A DNA stretch of 64,000 nt from positions 62,001 through 126,000 of the forward strand of contig URZI01000001.1 of the NCBI GenBank assembly GCA_900552385.1, written 5' to 3'. Made by a program: the position numbers and the translations under genes. Of this stretch, positions 51,460 through 61,424 are shown in pieces (the stretch's first letter is position 1; each line of letters begins with the position of its first letter). A model generated the notes under the pieces. It searched no databases. It saw nothing but the letters and a program-made list of their open reading frames with translations, and was not told where the DNA came from. Source of the stretch: an uncultured Collinsella sp. (GTDB taxonomy: Bacteria; Actinomycetota; Coriobacteriia; Coriobacteriales; Coriobacteriaceae).

Positions 51460-53682
51460 TTAGAGATGCAGCACGCGGTCGCGGATCTCCTCGGTTCGAC
51501 CCTGGTTCCAGAACTGGGTACCGATGTAGCCGCACGTACGACGGGCGACGTTCATCTTCTCCTGATCGCGGTTGCCGCAATTGGGGCACTCCCACACCAG
51601 CTTGCCGTCATCCTCGACAATCTTGATCTCACCGTCGTAGCCGCACACCTGGCAGTAGTCGCTCTTGGTGTTGAGCTCGGCGTACATGATGTTGTCGTAG
51701 ATGTACTGCATCACGCGAATGACAGCCTTGAGGTTGTCCTGCATGTTGGGAACCTCGACGTAGGAGATGGCACCGCCCGGCGAAAGCTGCTGGAACATGC
51801 CCTCAAACTTAAGCTTATCGAAGGCGTCGATCTCCTCGGACACGTGGACGTGGTAGCTGTTGGTGATGTAGCCCTTGTCCGTCACGCCCGGGATAATGCC
51901 AAAACGACGTTGCAGGCACTTGGCGAACTTGTAGGTCGTCGACTCCAACGGCGTGCCGTACAGCGAGAAATCGATGTCGCTCGCAGCCTTCCACTCGGCG
52001 CACTTGTCGTTCATGCGCTGCATGACGGCCATGGCAAAGGGCGTGCCTTCCTTCTCGGTGTGGCTGTGGCCCGTCATGTACTTGACGCACTCATACAGGC
52101 CGGCATAACCCAGACTAATGGTGGAGTAACCGCCCACGAGCAGCTTATCGATCGTCTCGCCCTTCTTCAGACGGGCGAGGGCACCGTACTGCCAAAGAAT
52201 CGGTGCGGCGTCAGAAAGCGTACCCATCAGGCGCTCATGACGGCACAGCAGGGCGCGGTGGCACAGCTCAAGGCGCTCGTCGAAGATCTTCCAGAACTTG
52301 TCCATGTCCTGGTGCGAGCTCAGCGCGACATCAGGCAGGTTAATGGTCACAACGCCCTGGTTAAAGCGGCCATAGTACTTAGGCTTGGTCGGGTCATAGT
52401 TCAGCGCGTTGGCGACATTGTTAAAGCCGTTGCCCGAACGGTCGGGCGTCAGGAAACTACGGCAACCCATGCAGGTGTAGCAATCGCCATTGCCGGCGGT
52501 CTCGCCCTTCGACAGCTTCAGCTCGCGCATCTTCTTCTCGGAGATGTAGTCGGGCACCATGCGCTTGGCGGTGCACTTCGCAGCCAGCTGAGTCAGGTAG
52601 AAGTACGGGGAATCCTCGTAAACGTTATCGTCCTCGAGCACATAGATAAGCTTGGGGAATGCCGGGGTAATCCACACGCCGGCCTCGTTCTTAACGCCCT
52701 CGTAGCGCTGGCGAAGCGTCTCCTCCACGATCATGGCAAGGTCGTGCTTCTCCTGAGGCGTACGGGCCTCGTTAAGATACATAAAGACCGTCACGAACGG
52801 CGCCTGGCCATTCGTGGTCATAAGCGTCACGACCTGATACTGAATCGTCTGGACGCCGCGACGGATCTCGTCACGCAAACGGTCCTCAACGACCTCACGG
52901 ACCTTCTCGGCAGGCGCAGAGACGCCAAGCTCCTCGAGCTCGCGGGCAACCTCGACACGAATCTTCTGGCGGCTCACCTCGACAAACGGAGCCAGGTGGG
53001 TCAGCGAAATCGACTGACCGCCGTACTGGGAAGAGGCGACCTGGGCGATAATCTGCGTCGCGATATTGCAAGCAGTCGAGAAGCTGTGCGGCTTCTCGAT
53101 CAGCGTGCCCGAGATAACGGTGCCGTTCTGGAGCATATCCTCCAGGTTCACCAGGTCACAGTTATGCATGTGCTGGGCGAAGTAGTCCGAATCATGGAAG
53201 TGAATCAGGCCCTCGTTGTGGGCATCCACGATCTCCTGGGGCAGCAGCACGCGCTGCGTCAGGTCCTTGGAAATCTCGCCGGCCATGTAGTCGCGCTGAA
53301 CGGAGTTGACGGTCGGGTTCTTGTTGGAGTTCTCCTGCTTGACCTCTTCGTTATTGCACTCAATCAGCGACAGGATCTTGTCATCGGTCGTGTTCTTCTG
53401 ACGCTTCAGGCTCTGAACATAGCGATAGATGATGTAGTGGCGAGCGACCTCGTAGCAGTCGAGACGCATGATCTCGTCCTCGACCAGATCCTGGATCTCC
53501 TCGACCGATACGGTGTGGCCGGCCTTCTCACATGCCTCGGCGACGTTTTGCGCCGCATAGATCACCTGGCGGTCGGTAAGGCGAGAGCCTTCCTCGACCT
53601 CCAAGTTTGCGGCGCGGATCGCATTGACGATCTTATCGATGTCAAAGGTAACCTCGGTGCCGCTGCGCTTGATGATCTTCAT
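51460..53682 (-). CDS. nrdD: Anaerobic ribonucleoside-triphosphate reductase
   Basis: A 740-residue glycyl-radical enzyme that makes dNTPs anaerobically. An N-terminal ATP-cone (IKRSGTEVTFDIDKIVNAI), the formate/thiyl region with GDCYTCMGCRSFL, the zinc site CQVCGYDGE...CPNCGN and the C-terminal radical Gly in RRTCGYIGTQFWNQGRTEEI are all present. ATG 53682 follows AAAGAGG. Controlled likely by NrdR via the box at 53939. Confidence 0.95.
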   Translation of the reverse strand: MKIIKRSGTEVTFDIDKIVNAIRAANLEVEEGSRLTDRQVIYAAQNVAEACEKAGHTVSVEEIQDLVEDEIMRLDCYEVARHYIIYRYVQSLKRQKNTTDDKILSLIECNNEEVKQENSNKNPTVNSVQRDYMAGEISKDLTQRVLLPQEIVDAHNEGLIHFHDSDYFAQHMHNCDLVNLEDMLQNGTVISGTLIEKPHSFSTACNIATQIIAQVASSQYGGQSISLTHLAPFVEVSRQKIRVEVARELEELGVSAPAEKVREVVEDRLRDEIRRGVQTIQYQVVTLMTTNGQAPFVTVFMYLNEARTPQEKHDLAMIVEETLRQRYEGVKNEAGVWITPAFPKLIYVLEDDNVYEDSPYFYLTQLAAKCTAKRMVPDYISEKKMRELKLSKGETAGNGDCYTCMGCRSFLTPDRSGNGFNNVANALNYDPTKPKYYGRFNQGVVTINLPDVALSSHQDMDKFWKIFDERLELCHRALLCRHERLMGTLSDAAPILWQYGALARLKKGETIDKLLVGGYSTISLGYAGLYECVKYMTGHSHTEKEGTPFAMAVMQRMNDKCAEWKAASDIDFSLYGTPLESTTYKFAKCLQRRFGIIPGVTDKGYITNSYHVHVSEEIDAFDKLKFEGMFQQLSPGGAISYVEVPNMQDNLKAVIRVMQYIYDNIMYAELNTKSDYCQVCGYDGEIKIVEDDGKLVWECPNCGNRDQEKMNVARRTCGYIGTQFWNQGRTEEIRDRVLHL

Positions 53683-53938
53683 CCTCTTGCCTCTTTCGCA
53701 TCGTAGCCTCATTGCGCTTCAGGGCCAAACGATGCCCGGCAGGGTTTGCCCCTGTCTTGCGGCGCCGTCACGCAATCTGTGTTCTCGATAACCATAGGCC
53801 CTCATGCGGACAATCCTCGCAGCTGATCAAGGGGCTCAAAGATCCATCCAAATGGGGCGAATAAGGTTCTCGCTCTCTGTCCGCCATCTATCATACGACA
53901 AAGAGGCATCTATATCCTGTATTCTTTTTTTAGGTCAA

Positions 53939-53954
53939 ACACAACATATAGTGT
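53939..53954. promoter_or_regulatory. NrdR box upstream of nrdD
   Basis: ACACAACATATAGTGT matches 15 of 16 positions of the NrdR consensus (ACACwATATaTwGTGT type). A weaker match at 53905-53920 lies about 34 nt away, near the usual pairing distance. Confidence 0.7.
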
Positions 53955-54009
53955 TTTAGCAGGTCAAGGCAATTAGTCATTTTGCAGACGCATTAAAAAC
54001 GAAGGCCTC

Positions 54010-54345
54010 TTGGCAGATTGCTAAAACGTTATCAACTCGACTACCTGCGCAGCAGTTTTGAAACCCCCTCAACTGAGCCGCCGACAAATCTTACCAAAAC
54101 CAAGCTGCTCGCGCCAAAAGAATCCAAAAGATTGTCCTTGACCAACATGTTGCGGTCATCTCTTACCATGCCTGCCCATCCCATTGATCTAAACAAGGAT
54201 CTTGATAGGTATAAAGAGAAATCCAGAATCATCTTAAATGATTCTTGTGGAGCAACGCGAAGGAGCGCTGACATGAAGTTTGCTGGCATATTTGTTGGCA
54301 CAATTGGCGGCAAAAACAAAACAGCCCAGAAGACATAGCCTCTGA
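54010..54345. other. AT-richer non-genic tract against tRNA-Val
   Basis: This interval is visibly lower in GC than its flanks and has two opposed open frames without family resemblance. It directly abuts the 3' side of tRNA-Val, a common integration point, so it may be the remnant of an integrated element. No coding feature is supported. Confidence 0.45.
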
Positions 54346-54357
54346 GCTGCGAACATT

Positions 54358-54432
54358 TGGTGGGCGTTAGAAGATTTGAACTTCTGACCTCTTCCGTGTC
54401 AGGGAAGCGCTCTCCCCCTGAGCTAAACGCCC
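54358..54432 (-). tRNA. tRNA-Val (anticodon GAC)
   Basis: The minus-strand sequence folds as GGGCGTT/AACGCCC acceptor stem, D-arm, anticodon loop CTGACAC (GAC), T-arm GTTCAAATC and a 3' CCA encoded. It decodes GUC/GUU-type valine codons. Confidence 0.95.
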
Positions 54433-54461
54433 GATCAAGGGTGCGCAAGCGCGCAAGGGAT

Positions 54462-54490
54462 AATATAACGGAGCCTGAACTCGGTGGCAA
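54462..54490 (-). promoter_or_regulatory. tRNA-Val promoter
   Basis: TTGCCA and TATATT separated by 17 nt on the minus strand, about 30 nt from the tRNA 5' end. Confidence 0.65.
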
Positions 54491-54721
54491 GAACATTTTT
54501 AAAAATCGCTTACATTGTGGAATTCGGGGGCTTTGTCATATCCATTTCAAAAGAGCCTGCTGCCGCGATTTGGCTGTCGCATAATGCAAGGCCATTGCGG
54601 TATCGAGCTATGGAAAGACGCCTGCGGAATTGTCCTACCGATAAGCGGACAAGCCTCCAGCTGGTGACTTCGCCGTGGTAAGGTAAGCCGAATTGTTTCT
54701 AGGCTGTTTCGGGGGAGTGGA

Positions 54722-55744
54722 ATGAGCAAAGAGTGTGTCGAGCAGGTCGAAGGCACAGGGGCTTCGGTGCCGATGACCGATATATCGAACATTGATGTGC
54801 CCGAGGGCACCGACGAGCTCAGCCGCAACACCCGTCGCGCCTGGCGCGAGCGCCTTAACGATGCGTCGTCGCGCAAGATGATCACGGGCGTCTTGGCTAC
54901 GCTGGTGGGCGGTTCGTTTTGGGGCTTCTCGGGCACCAGCGCGAGCTTTCTGTTCGATATCTACCACGTCGACACCTTGTGGCTTATGAGCGTGCGTCAG
55001 ATTCTCGCCGGTCTACTCTTTATGGCCGTGGTTGTTACGCGCGACCGCGAGCGCCTGATTAAGCTCTGGACCACACCCGCCGATCGCAAGCAGCTGCTGC
55101 TCTTTACCGCCTTTGGCCTGCTGTTCAACCAGTTTTGCTATCTTTCGGCCGTGCGCCTGACGAACGCCGGAACCGCGACGGTGCTCCAGTGCCTGCAGCT
55201 CGTTATCATCATGGGCTACGCCTGCGTGACCGATCGCCGCATGCCGCGTACTCGCGAAGTCGTCGGCATTGGCCTGGCTCTGGGTGGAACCTTTTTAATC
55301 GCCACCGGCGGCGACCCCACCAGCCTGAATATCTCGACGCTTGGCCTGGCAGCAGGTCTTATGTGTGCGGTCAGCGCCGCGTGTATGGCGGTGATTCCCG
55401 CCAAGATCCTGCCCGAATACGGTAGCCCCATCGTCACGGGCTCGGCAATGCTCACGGCGGGCGTGGCCTCATGTGTCTTCGTGCAGCCCTGGGCGCATAT
55501 GCCGGCGCTCGATGCCGCCGGTATCGAGGCGCTCGCGGTGTTCGTGGTTATCGGCTCGTTTTTTGCTTACATGCTCTATATGCAGGGCGTTAAGGACATC
55601 GGCTCGGTGCGTGCGAGCCTCATCGGAACTGTGGAGCCGGTTTCGGCGACCATCACCAGCGCCGTTATGCTGGGCACGGTGTTTTTGCCGACCGACCTTA
55701 TCGGCTTTGCCATGATCATCGTGATGATGTTCCTCACGGTGTAG
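54722..55744 (+). CDS. EamA/DMT-family transporter
   Basis: A 340-residue membrane protein with about ten helices and a 45-residue hydrophilic N-terminus. The segments GSFWGFSGTSASFLFD and FNQFCYLSAVRLTNAGTATV are EamA hallmark helices. It probably exports or imports amino acids or other small metabolites. GGGGGAG precedes the ATG. Confidence 0.85.
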   Translation: MSKECVEQVEGTGASVPMTDISNIDVPEGTDELSRNTRRAWRERLNDASSRKMITGVLATLVGGSFWGFSGTSASFLFDIYHVDTLWLMSVRQILAGLLFMAVVVTRDRERLIKLWTTPADRKQLLLFTAFGLLFNQFCYLSAVRLTNAGTATVLQCLQLVIIMGYACVTDRRMPRTREVVGIGLALGGTFLIATGGDPTSLNISTLGLAAGLMCAVSAACMAVIPAKILPEYGSPIVTGSAMLTAGVASCVFVQPWAHMPALDAAGIEALAVFVVIGSFFAYMLYMQGVKDIGSVRASLIGTVEPVSATITSAVMLGTVFLPTDLIGFAMIIVMMFLTV

Positions 55745-55893
55745 TTGACGCCGCCGCCAAGACAGAAAAGGTGTTGTGCCGCATTTTCGCCAATTGATGT
55801 CCGTGTCTGGAGTTTAGCTGTCGATGCTCAAAATGCCATAAACTAGTAACGTCATGGACTTTTTCATTGCGACTCAATTGCGAGGATTTCTTT

Positions 55894-58206
55894 ATGGCTG
55901 GTAATCACTTTAAGGGCGGCGATAGCGGCCGTCCTGCAGTTCCGCCGCGTTCGAACGGGGCTGGTAAGGCCGGCACGCCGGGCGGCGCTGGACAGGGCGG
56001 TTCCGGTAAGCGCGTGTCCCCGGGCGAGACGGCGATGTTTACCGCTCTGTACGAGCAGTCTCAAAAGGCAAAAAAGACCGGCCGTGCAAGAGGAAATGTC
56101 TTTGCGGACGGTGCAACCTCCACGTCGCAGCCGAGCGGGGCTCCTTCGGTACCCGCGAACAACGCGGGTGCTGCCAACGCCGCGAATGGCGCCGGCAACG
56201 TTAATGCCGGCAAGGCCGCCAACAATACTCCCTCTGCCGGTGGCGCGGGGCTTACGGGCAACCTTGGCACGATCTACACCGGCGCCTCCGAGACTGGCAC
56301 GTTCGCCCGCCTGGATGATAGCGGTGCCGAGTTTGCGGGCTCGGGTTCCAAGGAAGATTATTACGATTTTGGCTTGAACTACGGTAGCGACGCTTCGTCG
56401 AGTTCGACCTCTGACGGTCTGGTCCGTCATCGCCATCGCAAGGGCGAGCGCAAAAAGCGTCACACCGGCGCCATTATTGCCGCTGTAGTCGCGGTGCTTC
56501 TCGTTGCGCTTGGCGCAAGCGGCTTTATGCTGCTTAACTCGGCAAAGACCGTAAAGAGCGAAGCGAAGGAGGCTGTCGAGATCGTCGGTGGCCTTAAGGA
56601 CAAGGTCACGTCGGGCGATTTTTCGACGCTGCCTGACGACGCGAAGAAGATCGATGAGCTCTGCAACAGCATGAAGGCGGAGACCTCGAGCCCGCTGTGG
56701 GCGGCGGCTTCGTTTATCCCGGTGTATGGCGGCGATATCAATGCGGCCCGCACCATGATTGACGCCCTGTCCGATGTCTCGAGCAATGCGCTGGTTCCCA
56801 TGGCCGATAACCTTTCGCAGGCTACGCCCGGCAAACTGTTCCAGGACGGCATGATTAACGTGTCCGCGCTGCAGGCGGTCGCCGATTCGCTTTCCAGCAG
56901 CTCGAAGGTGTTCAAGAGCGCCAACGAGAAGATCCAGGGCATTGGCGATACTCATATTTCCCAGGTGACCGAGCTGGTCGATAAGGCCAAGGACGGCTTT
57001 GCCACCCTCAACGGCGCGGTTGACGCGGCGGAGAAGGTCGCCCCCATCCTTCCCCAGATGCTCGGCGCCAACGGCCAGACGCGCAACTACCTTATGTACG
57101 CCATGAACAACGTCGAGATTCGTGCTTGCGGCGGCTTTGGCGGTTCGCAGGGCCTGATTTCGGTCACTGACGGCCAGATGTCGATTGGCGAGTTTGTTCC
57201 CCGCATTGGACTCAGCGAGGATGAGGCAGTCGAGAGCGTCGACGAAGAGGATGAGGCGCTGTTCGGCAACCACAGTAACCTGTACAACTCGGGCAATACC
57301 TATTCGCCTGATTGGCCCCGCAACTCGCAGCGTGTCGCCGCGCTGTGGAAGTCCCAGTATGGACAGGACGTTGATGGCGTCATCGGTATCGACCCGGTGT
57401 TCCTGCAGTATCTGCTGGGCCTGGTCGGTAATGTCTCGCTGCCCGACGGAACGGTTGTCGACGGCACCAACGCCGCAAAGGTCCTCATGCACGATGTGTA
57501 CTGGAACTATCCGGTCGAGGAGTCGGACGGCATCTTTGCATCCGTCGCCAGCGCTGCCTTCGACAAGATCCTTGGCGGTATCGGCGATGTCGATGTTACG
57601 AAGCTTGTCAGCGCCGTTGAGCGCGGTGCCGAAGAGGGCCGTCTGATCGCGTGGATGAGAAACGATGATGAGCAGAATGCCATCAAAGAGACGGGCATTG
57701 ACGCTTCGCTGCCCGATCCGGATGACCCGAGTGCCGATCCTGTTGCCGGCGTTTACTTTAACAACCTGAGCTTCTCCAAGCTCGACTGGTACCTGAACGC
57801 CGATACGCAGATTGGCCAGGGCATCAAGAACGGTGACGGCACGTGCTCCTATCGCATCACCGTTACCCTGACGAACATCATGACGCAGGAGGAGGCTGGC
57901 AAGCTGCCCGACTACGTTGCGGCGAGCGCACCCGATGCCGCGCGTGACGACGAGCGTCTGAATGTCTCGTTGTTTGCCCCGACGGGCGGCAACATTACTG
58001 ATCTGACCGTCGAGGGCACCCAGTTTGGTCTTGGCGCCGCCACGTGGCATGGAATCCCCTTCTATTCGGGCACCGTTGACCTGCATGCTGGCGAGACGAC
58101 GACGATCACGTATACGCTGACCACGTCGGCCGAGGCGGGGGACAAGCCGCTTACGCTGCGTCAGACTCCTACATGCCAGGCGGCTCGCGACAGCGCGTCG
58201 GCGTAG
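55894..58206 (+). CDS. DUF4012 domain-containing membrane-anchored protein
   Basis: A 770-residue protein. A Gly/Ala-rich cytoplasmic region (~1-190), a single helix (AAVVAVLLVALGASGFMLL, ~195-215) and a large outside DUF4012 part with QTRNYLMYAMNNVEIRACGG, GVIGIDPVFLQYLLGLVG and WYLNADTQIG. In actinobacteria such proteins associate with cell-surface polysaccharide assembly. ATG 55894 follows GCGAGGA. Low-complexity N-terminus (NAANGAGNVNAGKAANN) is notable. Confidence 0.84.
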   Translation: MAGNHFKGGDSGRPAVPPRSNGAGKAGTPGGAGQGGSGKRVSPGETAMFTALYEQSQKAKKTGRARGNVFADGATSTSQPSGAPSVPANNAGAANAANGAGNVNAGKAANNTPSAGGAGLTGNLGTIYTGASETGTFARLDDSGAEFAGSGSKEDYYDFGLNYGSDASSSSTSDGLVRHRHRKGERKKRHTGAIIAAVVAVLLVALGASGFMLLNSAKTVKSEAKEAVEIVGGLKDKVTSGDFSTLPDDAKKIDELCNSMKAETSSPLWAAASFIPVYGGDINAARTMIDALSDVSSNALVPMADNLSQATPGKLFQDGMINVSALQAVADSLSSSSKVFKSANEKIQGIGDTHISQVTELVDKAKDGFATLNGAVDAAEKVAPILPQMLGANGQTRNYLMYAMNNVEIRACGGFGGSQGLISVTDGQMSIGEFVPRIGLSEDEAVESVDEEDEALFGNHSNLYNSGNTYSPDWPRNSQRVAALWKSQYGQDVDGVIGIDPVFLQYLLGLVGNVSLPDGTVVDGTNAAKVLMHDVYWNYPVEESDGIFASVASAAFDKILGGIGDVDVTKLVSAVERGAEEGRLIAWMRNDDEQNAIKETGIDASLPDPDDPSADPVAGVYFNNLSFSKLDWYLNADTQIGQGIKNGDGTCSYRITVTLTNIMTQEEAGKLPDYVAASAPDAARDDERLNVSLFAPTGGNITDLTVEGTQFGLGAATWHGIPFYSGTVDLHAGETTTITYTLTTSAEAGDKPLTLRQTPTCQAARDSASA

Positions 58207-58289
58207 GGTTTTTCTGGTAGCGCAGATAATCGAGTACCATTTTGGGGCGGACAGGCAATCTGTTCGCCCCTATTTTGTAAGGAGAGCGC

Positions 58290-59621
58290 ATGAAGTACTT
58301 TGGCACCGACGGCTTTCGCGGTGAGGCCAACGTTGGGCTGACGGTAGAGCACGCTTATAAGATTGGCCGTTTTGTGGGCTGGTATTACGGCGCCAACCGC
58401 GAGCGCAAGGCACGCGTGATCGTGGGCAAGGACACGCGTCGTTCGAGCTACATGTTCGAGGCGGCGCTGGTGAGCGGCCTGGTCGCGAGCGGTGCGGACG
58501 CCTATATGCTGCACGTGATCCCCACGCCGGGCGTAGCGCATCAGACCGTGGAAGGCTGCTTCGATTGCGGCATCATGATCAGCGCGAGCCACAACCCGTT
58601 TTGCGATAACGGCATTAAGCTCGTCAACAGCGACGGCTTTAAGATGGACGAGGACGTGCTGGAGCTCATCGAGGACTATATCGATGGCAAGAGCGAGGTG
58701 CCGCTGGCCACGGGTAACCACATCGGCGCCACGGTGGACTACATGCAGGGTCGCAACCGCTACATTGCTTCGCTCATTGCAAGTGCGAACTTTTCGCTGC
58801 AGGGCGTCAAGATCGGTATCGACTGCGCCAACGGCTCGGCTTCCTCGGTGGCCAAGCCGGTGTTTGACGCGCTCGGTGCCGACGTGCGCGTGATCAACGC
58901 CGCGCCCGACGGCTTTAACATCAATGTCGACTGCGGCTCCACGCATATGGAGCGCCTGCAGCGCCACGTGGTGGAGCAGGTTCTGGACGTGGGCTTTGCC
59001 TACGACGGCGATGCCGACCGCTGCCTGGCCGTGGACGAGCGCGGCCGCGTGGTCGACGGCGACCAGATCCTGTACGTGTGCGGCGTGTACCTGAACAAGC
59101 ACGGGCGTCTCTCGGGCGGTACCGTGGTGCCGACGATCGCCAGCAACTTTGGTCTGCTCAAGTCGCTGGAGCTTGCCGGACTGAGCGCCGTGACCAGCGG
59201 CGTGGGCGACCGTCACGTGTATGCCAAGATGCGCGAGGGCGGCTACAGCCTGGGCGGCGAGCAGACGGGCCATACGATCTTTGGCGATATCGAGCGCACG
59301 GGCGACGGCATTATGACCTCGCTGCGCGTGATGGAAGTGATTCGTGCCGAGCGCGAGATGCTCTCGCAGCTCACGGCTCCGTGCAAGCTGCTGCCGCAGG
59401 CGCAGGTGGCCGTGCACGTGGCGGACAAGGACGCCGCGCTCGAGAACATGGGCGTGCAGAACGCCATCGCCGAGGCCGAGGCTGCGCTGGCAGGCGAGGG
59501 CCGCGTGCTCGTGCGCAAGAGCGGAACCGAGTCGGTTATCCGCGTGCTGGCCGAGGCGCCCGACCAAGCATCTGCCGATGCCGCCATGAAGCGCATCGCC
59601 GCCGCGCTGGAAGCTCTGTAA
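58290..59621 (+). CDS. glmM: Phosphoglucosamine mutase
   Basis: A 443-residue enzyme that makes glucosamine-1-phosphate for peptidoglycan. MKYFGTDGFRGEANVGLT, the phospho-Ser GIMISASHNPFCDNGIK, the Mg loop FAYDGDADRCLAVDE and GYSLGGEQTGH are all present. AAGGAGAGC precedes the ATG. Confidence 0.96.
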   Translation: MKYFGTDGFRGEANVGLTVEHAYKIGRFVGWYYGANRERKARVIVGKDTRRSSYMFEAALVSGLVASGADAYMLHVIPTPGVAHQTVEGCFDCGIMISASHNPFCDNGIKLVNSDGFKMDEDVLELIEDYIDGKSEVPLATGNHIGATVDYMQGRNRYIASLIASANFSLQGVKIGIDCANGSASSVAKPVFDALGADVRVINAAPDGFNINVDCGSTHMERLQRHVVEQVLDVGFAYDGDADRCLAVDERGRVVDGDQILYVCGVYLNKHGRLSGGTVVPTIASNFGLLKSLELAGLSAVTSGVGDRHVYAKMREGGYSLGGEQTGHTIFGDIERTGDGIMTSLRVMEVIRAEREMLSQLTAPCKLLPQAQVAVHVADKDAALENMGVQNAIAEAEAALAGEGRVLVRKSGTESVIRVLAEAPDQASADAAMKRIAAALEAL

Positions 59622-59657
59622 GGTAGTCATTGGGGACGTTCTTAAACGACTAGGTGG

Positions 59658-59696
59658 AAAGGGGGCGCTGCGGATTGGTTCCGCGGCGTCCCCTTT
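59658..59696. terminator. Bidirectional terminator
   Basis: AAAGGGGGCGCTGCGGA / TCCGCGGCGTCCCCTTT around a short loop, between convergent glmM and M32 peptidase genes. Confidence 0.82.
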
Positions 59697-59718
59697 GCGT
59701 TGGCGTGTCGGTTATGCC

Positions 59719-61293
59719 TTACAGCTCGTAGAGTGTGGTGAACTTGTCCTGCAGGTAGCTGCAGTAGTAGCGGGCATCGAACGCCATGCCGCACGCGCCC
59801 TTGATGAGCTCCGGCGCGTCCTTGGCGCGGCCCCACTGCCAAATGTGTTCGCCCAGCCAGGCCCGGACGGGCGCCAGATCGCCGCTCGCGCAGGCACCGG
59901 TAAGGTCGATGCCGTCGCGGCACATGGCCGGCACGAACATGGCGTCGTAGGCGCCGCCCAGCGCATAGGTGGGGAAGTAGCCAAACGAGCCGCCGCTCCA
60001 GTGCGTATCCTGCAGGCAACCACGCGTGTCGTCGGGAACCGGAATGCCCAGGTACTCATCCATGAAGCGGTTCCAAAGCGCGGGGATGTCCTTGGCCGTG
60101 GCCTCGCCGGCAAACAGCATGCGCTCGATCTCGTAGCGCACCATAACGTGCAGCGGATAGGTGAGCTCGTCGGCCTCGGTGCGGATCAGCGAAGGCTGCG
60201 CGATGTTCACGGCGTGGTAGAGCGTGTCCTCGTCGACGTCGCCGTAGACCTCGGGTGCGTGGCGGCGCAGTACCTCGAGCAGCGGTCCCATAAAGGCGCG
60301 GCTGCGACCCACGGTGTTCTCGAAAAAGCGGCTCTGGCTCTCGTGGATGCCCATGGAGGTGCCACCCTCAAGACAGGTGCGCGCATAGGCGGGATTGACG
60401 CCCAGCTCGTACATGGTGTGCCCCGCCTCGTGGATGATGCTGTAGACGTTGGAGATGCAATCGTCCTCGTAGATGTGTGTCGCGATGCGCGCGTCACCCA
60501 CGGCAAAGCCCTCGCTAAACGGGTGCTCGGTAAAGGCAAGCGTGGTGTCGTCCAGGTTCAGGCCGACGAGCTTCATCAGGTCGAAGCTCATGGCGCGCTG
60601 GGCGGCCTCGGGCACACGGGCGTGCAAAAAGTCGGCATCGGGCTGCTGGCCGCGCTCGCCGATGGCGTGCACGAGCGGCACGACCGTGGCCTTGACCTCC
60701 TCGCAAAACGCGTCGAAGCTCTTGGCGGAAAGGCCGCGCTCGTACTGGTCGAGCCAAACGTCGTATGGGTCGCGCTTGGGGTCCATGAGCTCGGCCTGAT
60801 GCTTGAGCTGGCTGACGATCTTGTCCACATAGGGCTCAAAGCTCGCCCAGTCATTGGCCGTTTTGGCCTTGTGCCACACGGCGTCGGCCTCGCAGGTGAG
60901 CCTGGTCCAGGCCTCGGCTTCTTCGGTGGGAATGGCGCTTGCCTCGCGCTGGTCGCGGCCGAGCACGCGAATCTCGTCGAGCAGCTGCGGGTCGTCGATC
61001 TTGCCGCCTGCAACCGTCTCACGCGCGAGAGAGCGCACGAGCTCAACGGACTTTTTGCTGGTCAGGAGCTTGTGATGTTCGCCGGCAAGGGTGCCCATAG
61101 CATCGGCGCGGGCCGCGGCGCCGTTGGCGGGGGCAATCGTCGCGCCATCGAACTCGGCAATCTTGAGCAGGTACTCGCGGGTCCACAGTTTGCCTTCGAG
61201 CTTGCGGAGCTTCTTGATGCCCTTGCCCGCCTTGGCGCTCTTAGAGGCCTTGGCCACGGCGGCCTTGGCCTTCTTATCGAGTTTCTTTCCCAT
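59719..61293 (-). CDS. M32-family carboxypeptidase
   Basis: A 524-residue zinc carboxypeptidase (Taq-type). IIHEAGHTMYELG (HExxH), GIHESQSRFFENTVGRS and the RTEADELTYPLHVMVRYEIE region are diagnostic. A Lys/Ala-rich N-terminal stretch (KKLDKKAKAAVAKASKSAKA) is unusual for the family. It trims C-terminal residues of peptides. AAGGATATAGGT precedes the ATG. Confidence 0.9.
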   Translation of the reverse strand: MGKKLDKKAKAAVAKASKSAKAGKGIKKLRKLEGKLWTREYLLKIAEFDGATIAPANGAAARADAMGTLAGEHHKLLTSKKSVELVRSLARETVAGGKIDDPQLLDEIRVLGRDQREASAIPTEEAEAWTRLTCEADAVWHKAKTANDWASFEPYVDKIVSQLKHQAELMDPKRDPYDVWLDQYERGLSAKSFDAFCEEVKATVVPLVHAIGERGQQPDADFLHARVPEAAQRAMSFDLMKLVGLNLDDTTLAFTEHPFSEGFAVGDARIATHIYEDDCISNVYSIIHEAGHTMYELGVNPAYARTCLEGGTSMGIHESQSRFFENTVGRSRAFMGPLLEVLRRHAPEVYGDVDEDTLYHAVNIAQPSLIRTEADELTYPLHVMVRYEIERMLFAGEATAKDIPALWNRFMDEYLGIPVPDDTRGCLQDTHWSGGSFGYFPTYALGGAYDAMFVPAMCRDGIDLTGACASGDLAPVRAWLGEHIWQWGRAKDAPELIKGACGMAFDARYYCSYLQDKFTTLYEL

Positions 61294-61424
61294 ACCTATA
61301 TCCTTGATCTCGCAGACCGGACGCCACGGGTAGGCGTGCGGCCAGTTTGCACAGCTACCCGTCTTGTACCCAGTGCGAACAAAACGGAACGCGGCGATAT
61401 GCTCGCAGAATGTGTTATCCTATA

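Noticed and set aside
51466..53706. 746-residue plus-strand open frame
   Set aside because: It lies wholly antisense to nrdD, whose motifs are unmistakable; high GC keeps the opposite frame open.
54018..54496. Opposed 106- and 151-residue frames around tRNA-Val
   Set aside because: One of them reads through the tRNA; neither has motifs or a ribosome site.
55864..58086. 740-residue minus-strand open frame
   Set aside because: Antisense to the DUF4012 gene and has no family resemblance.
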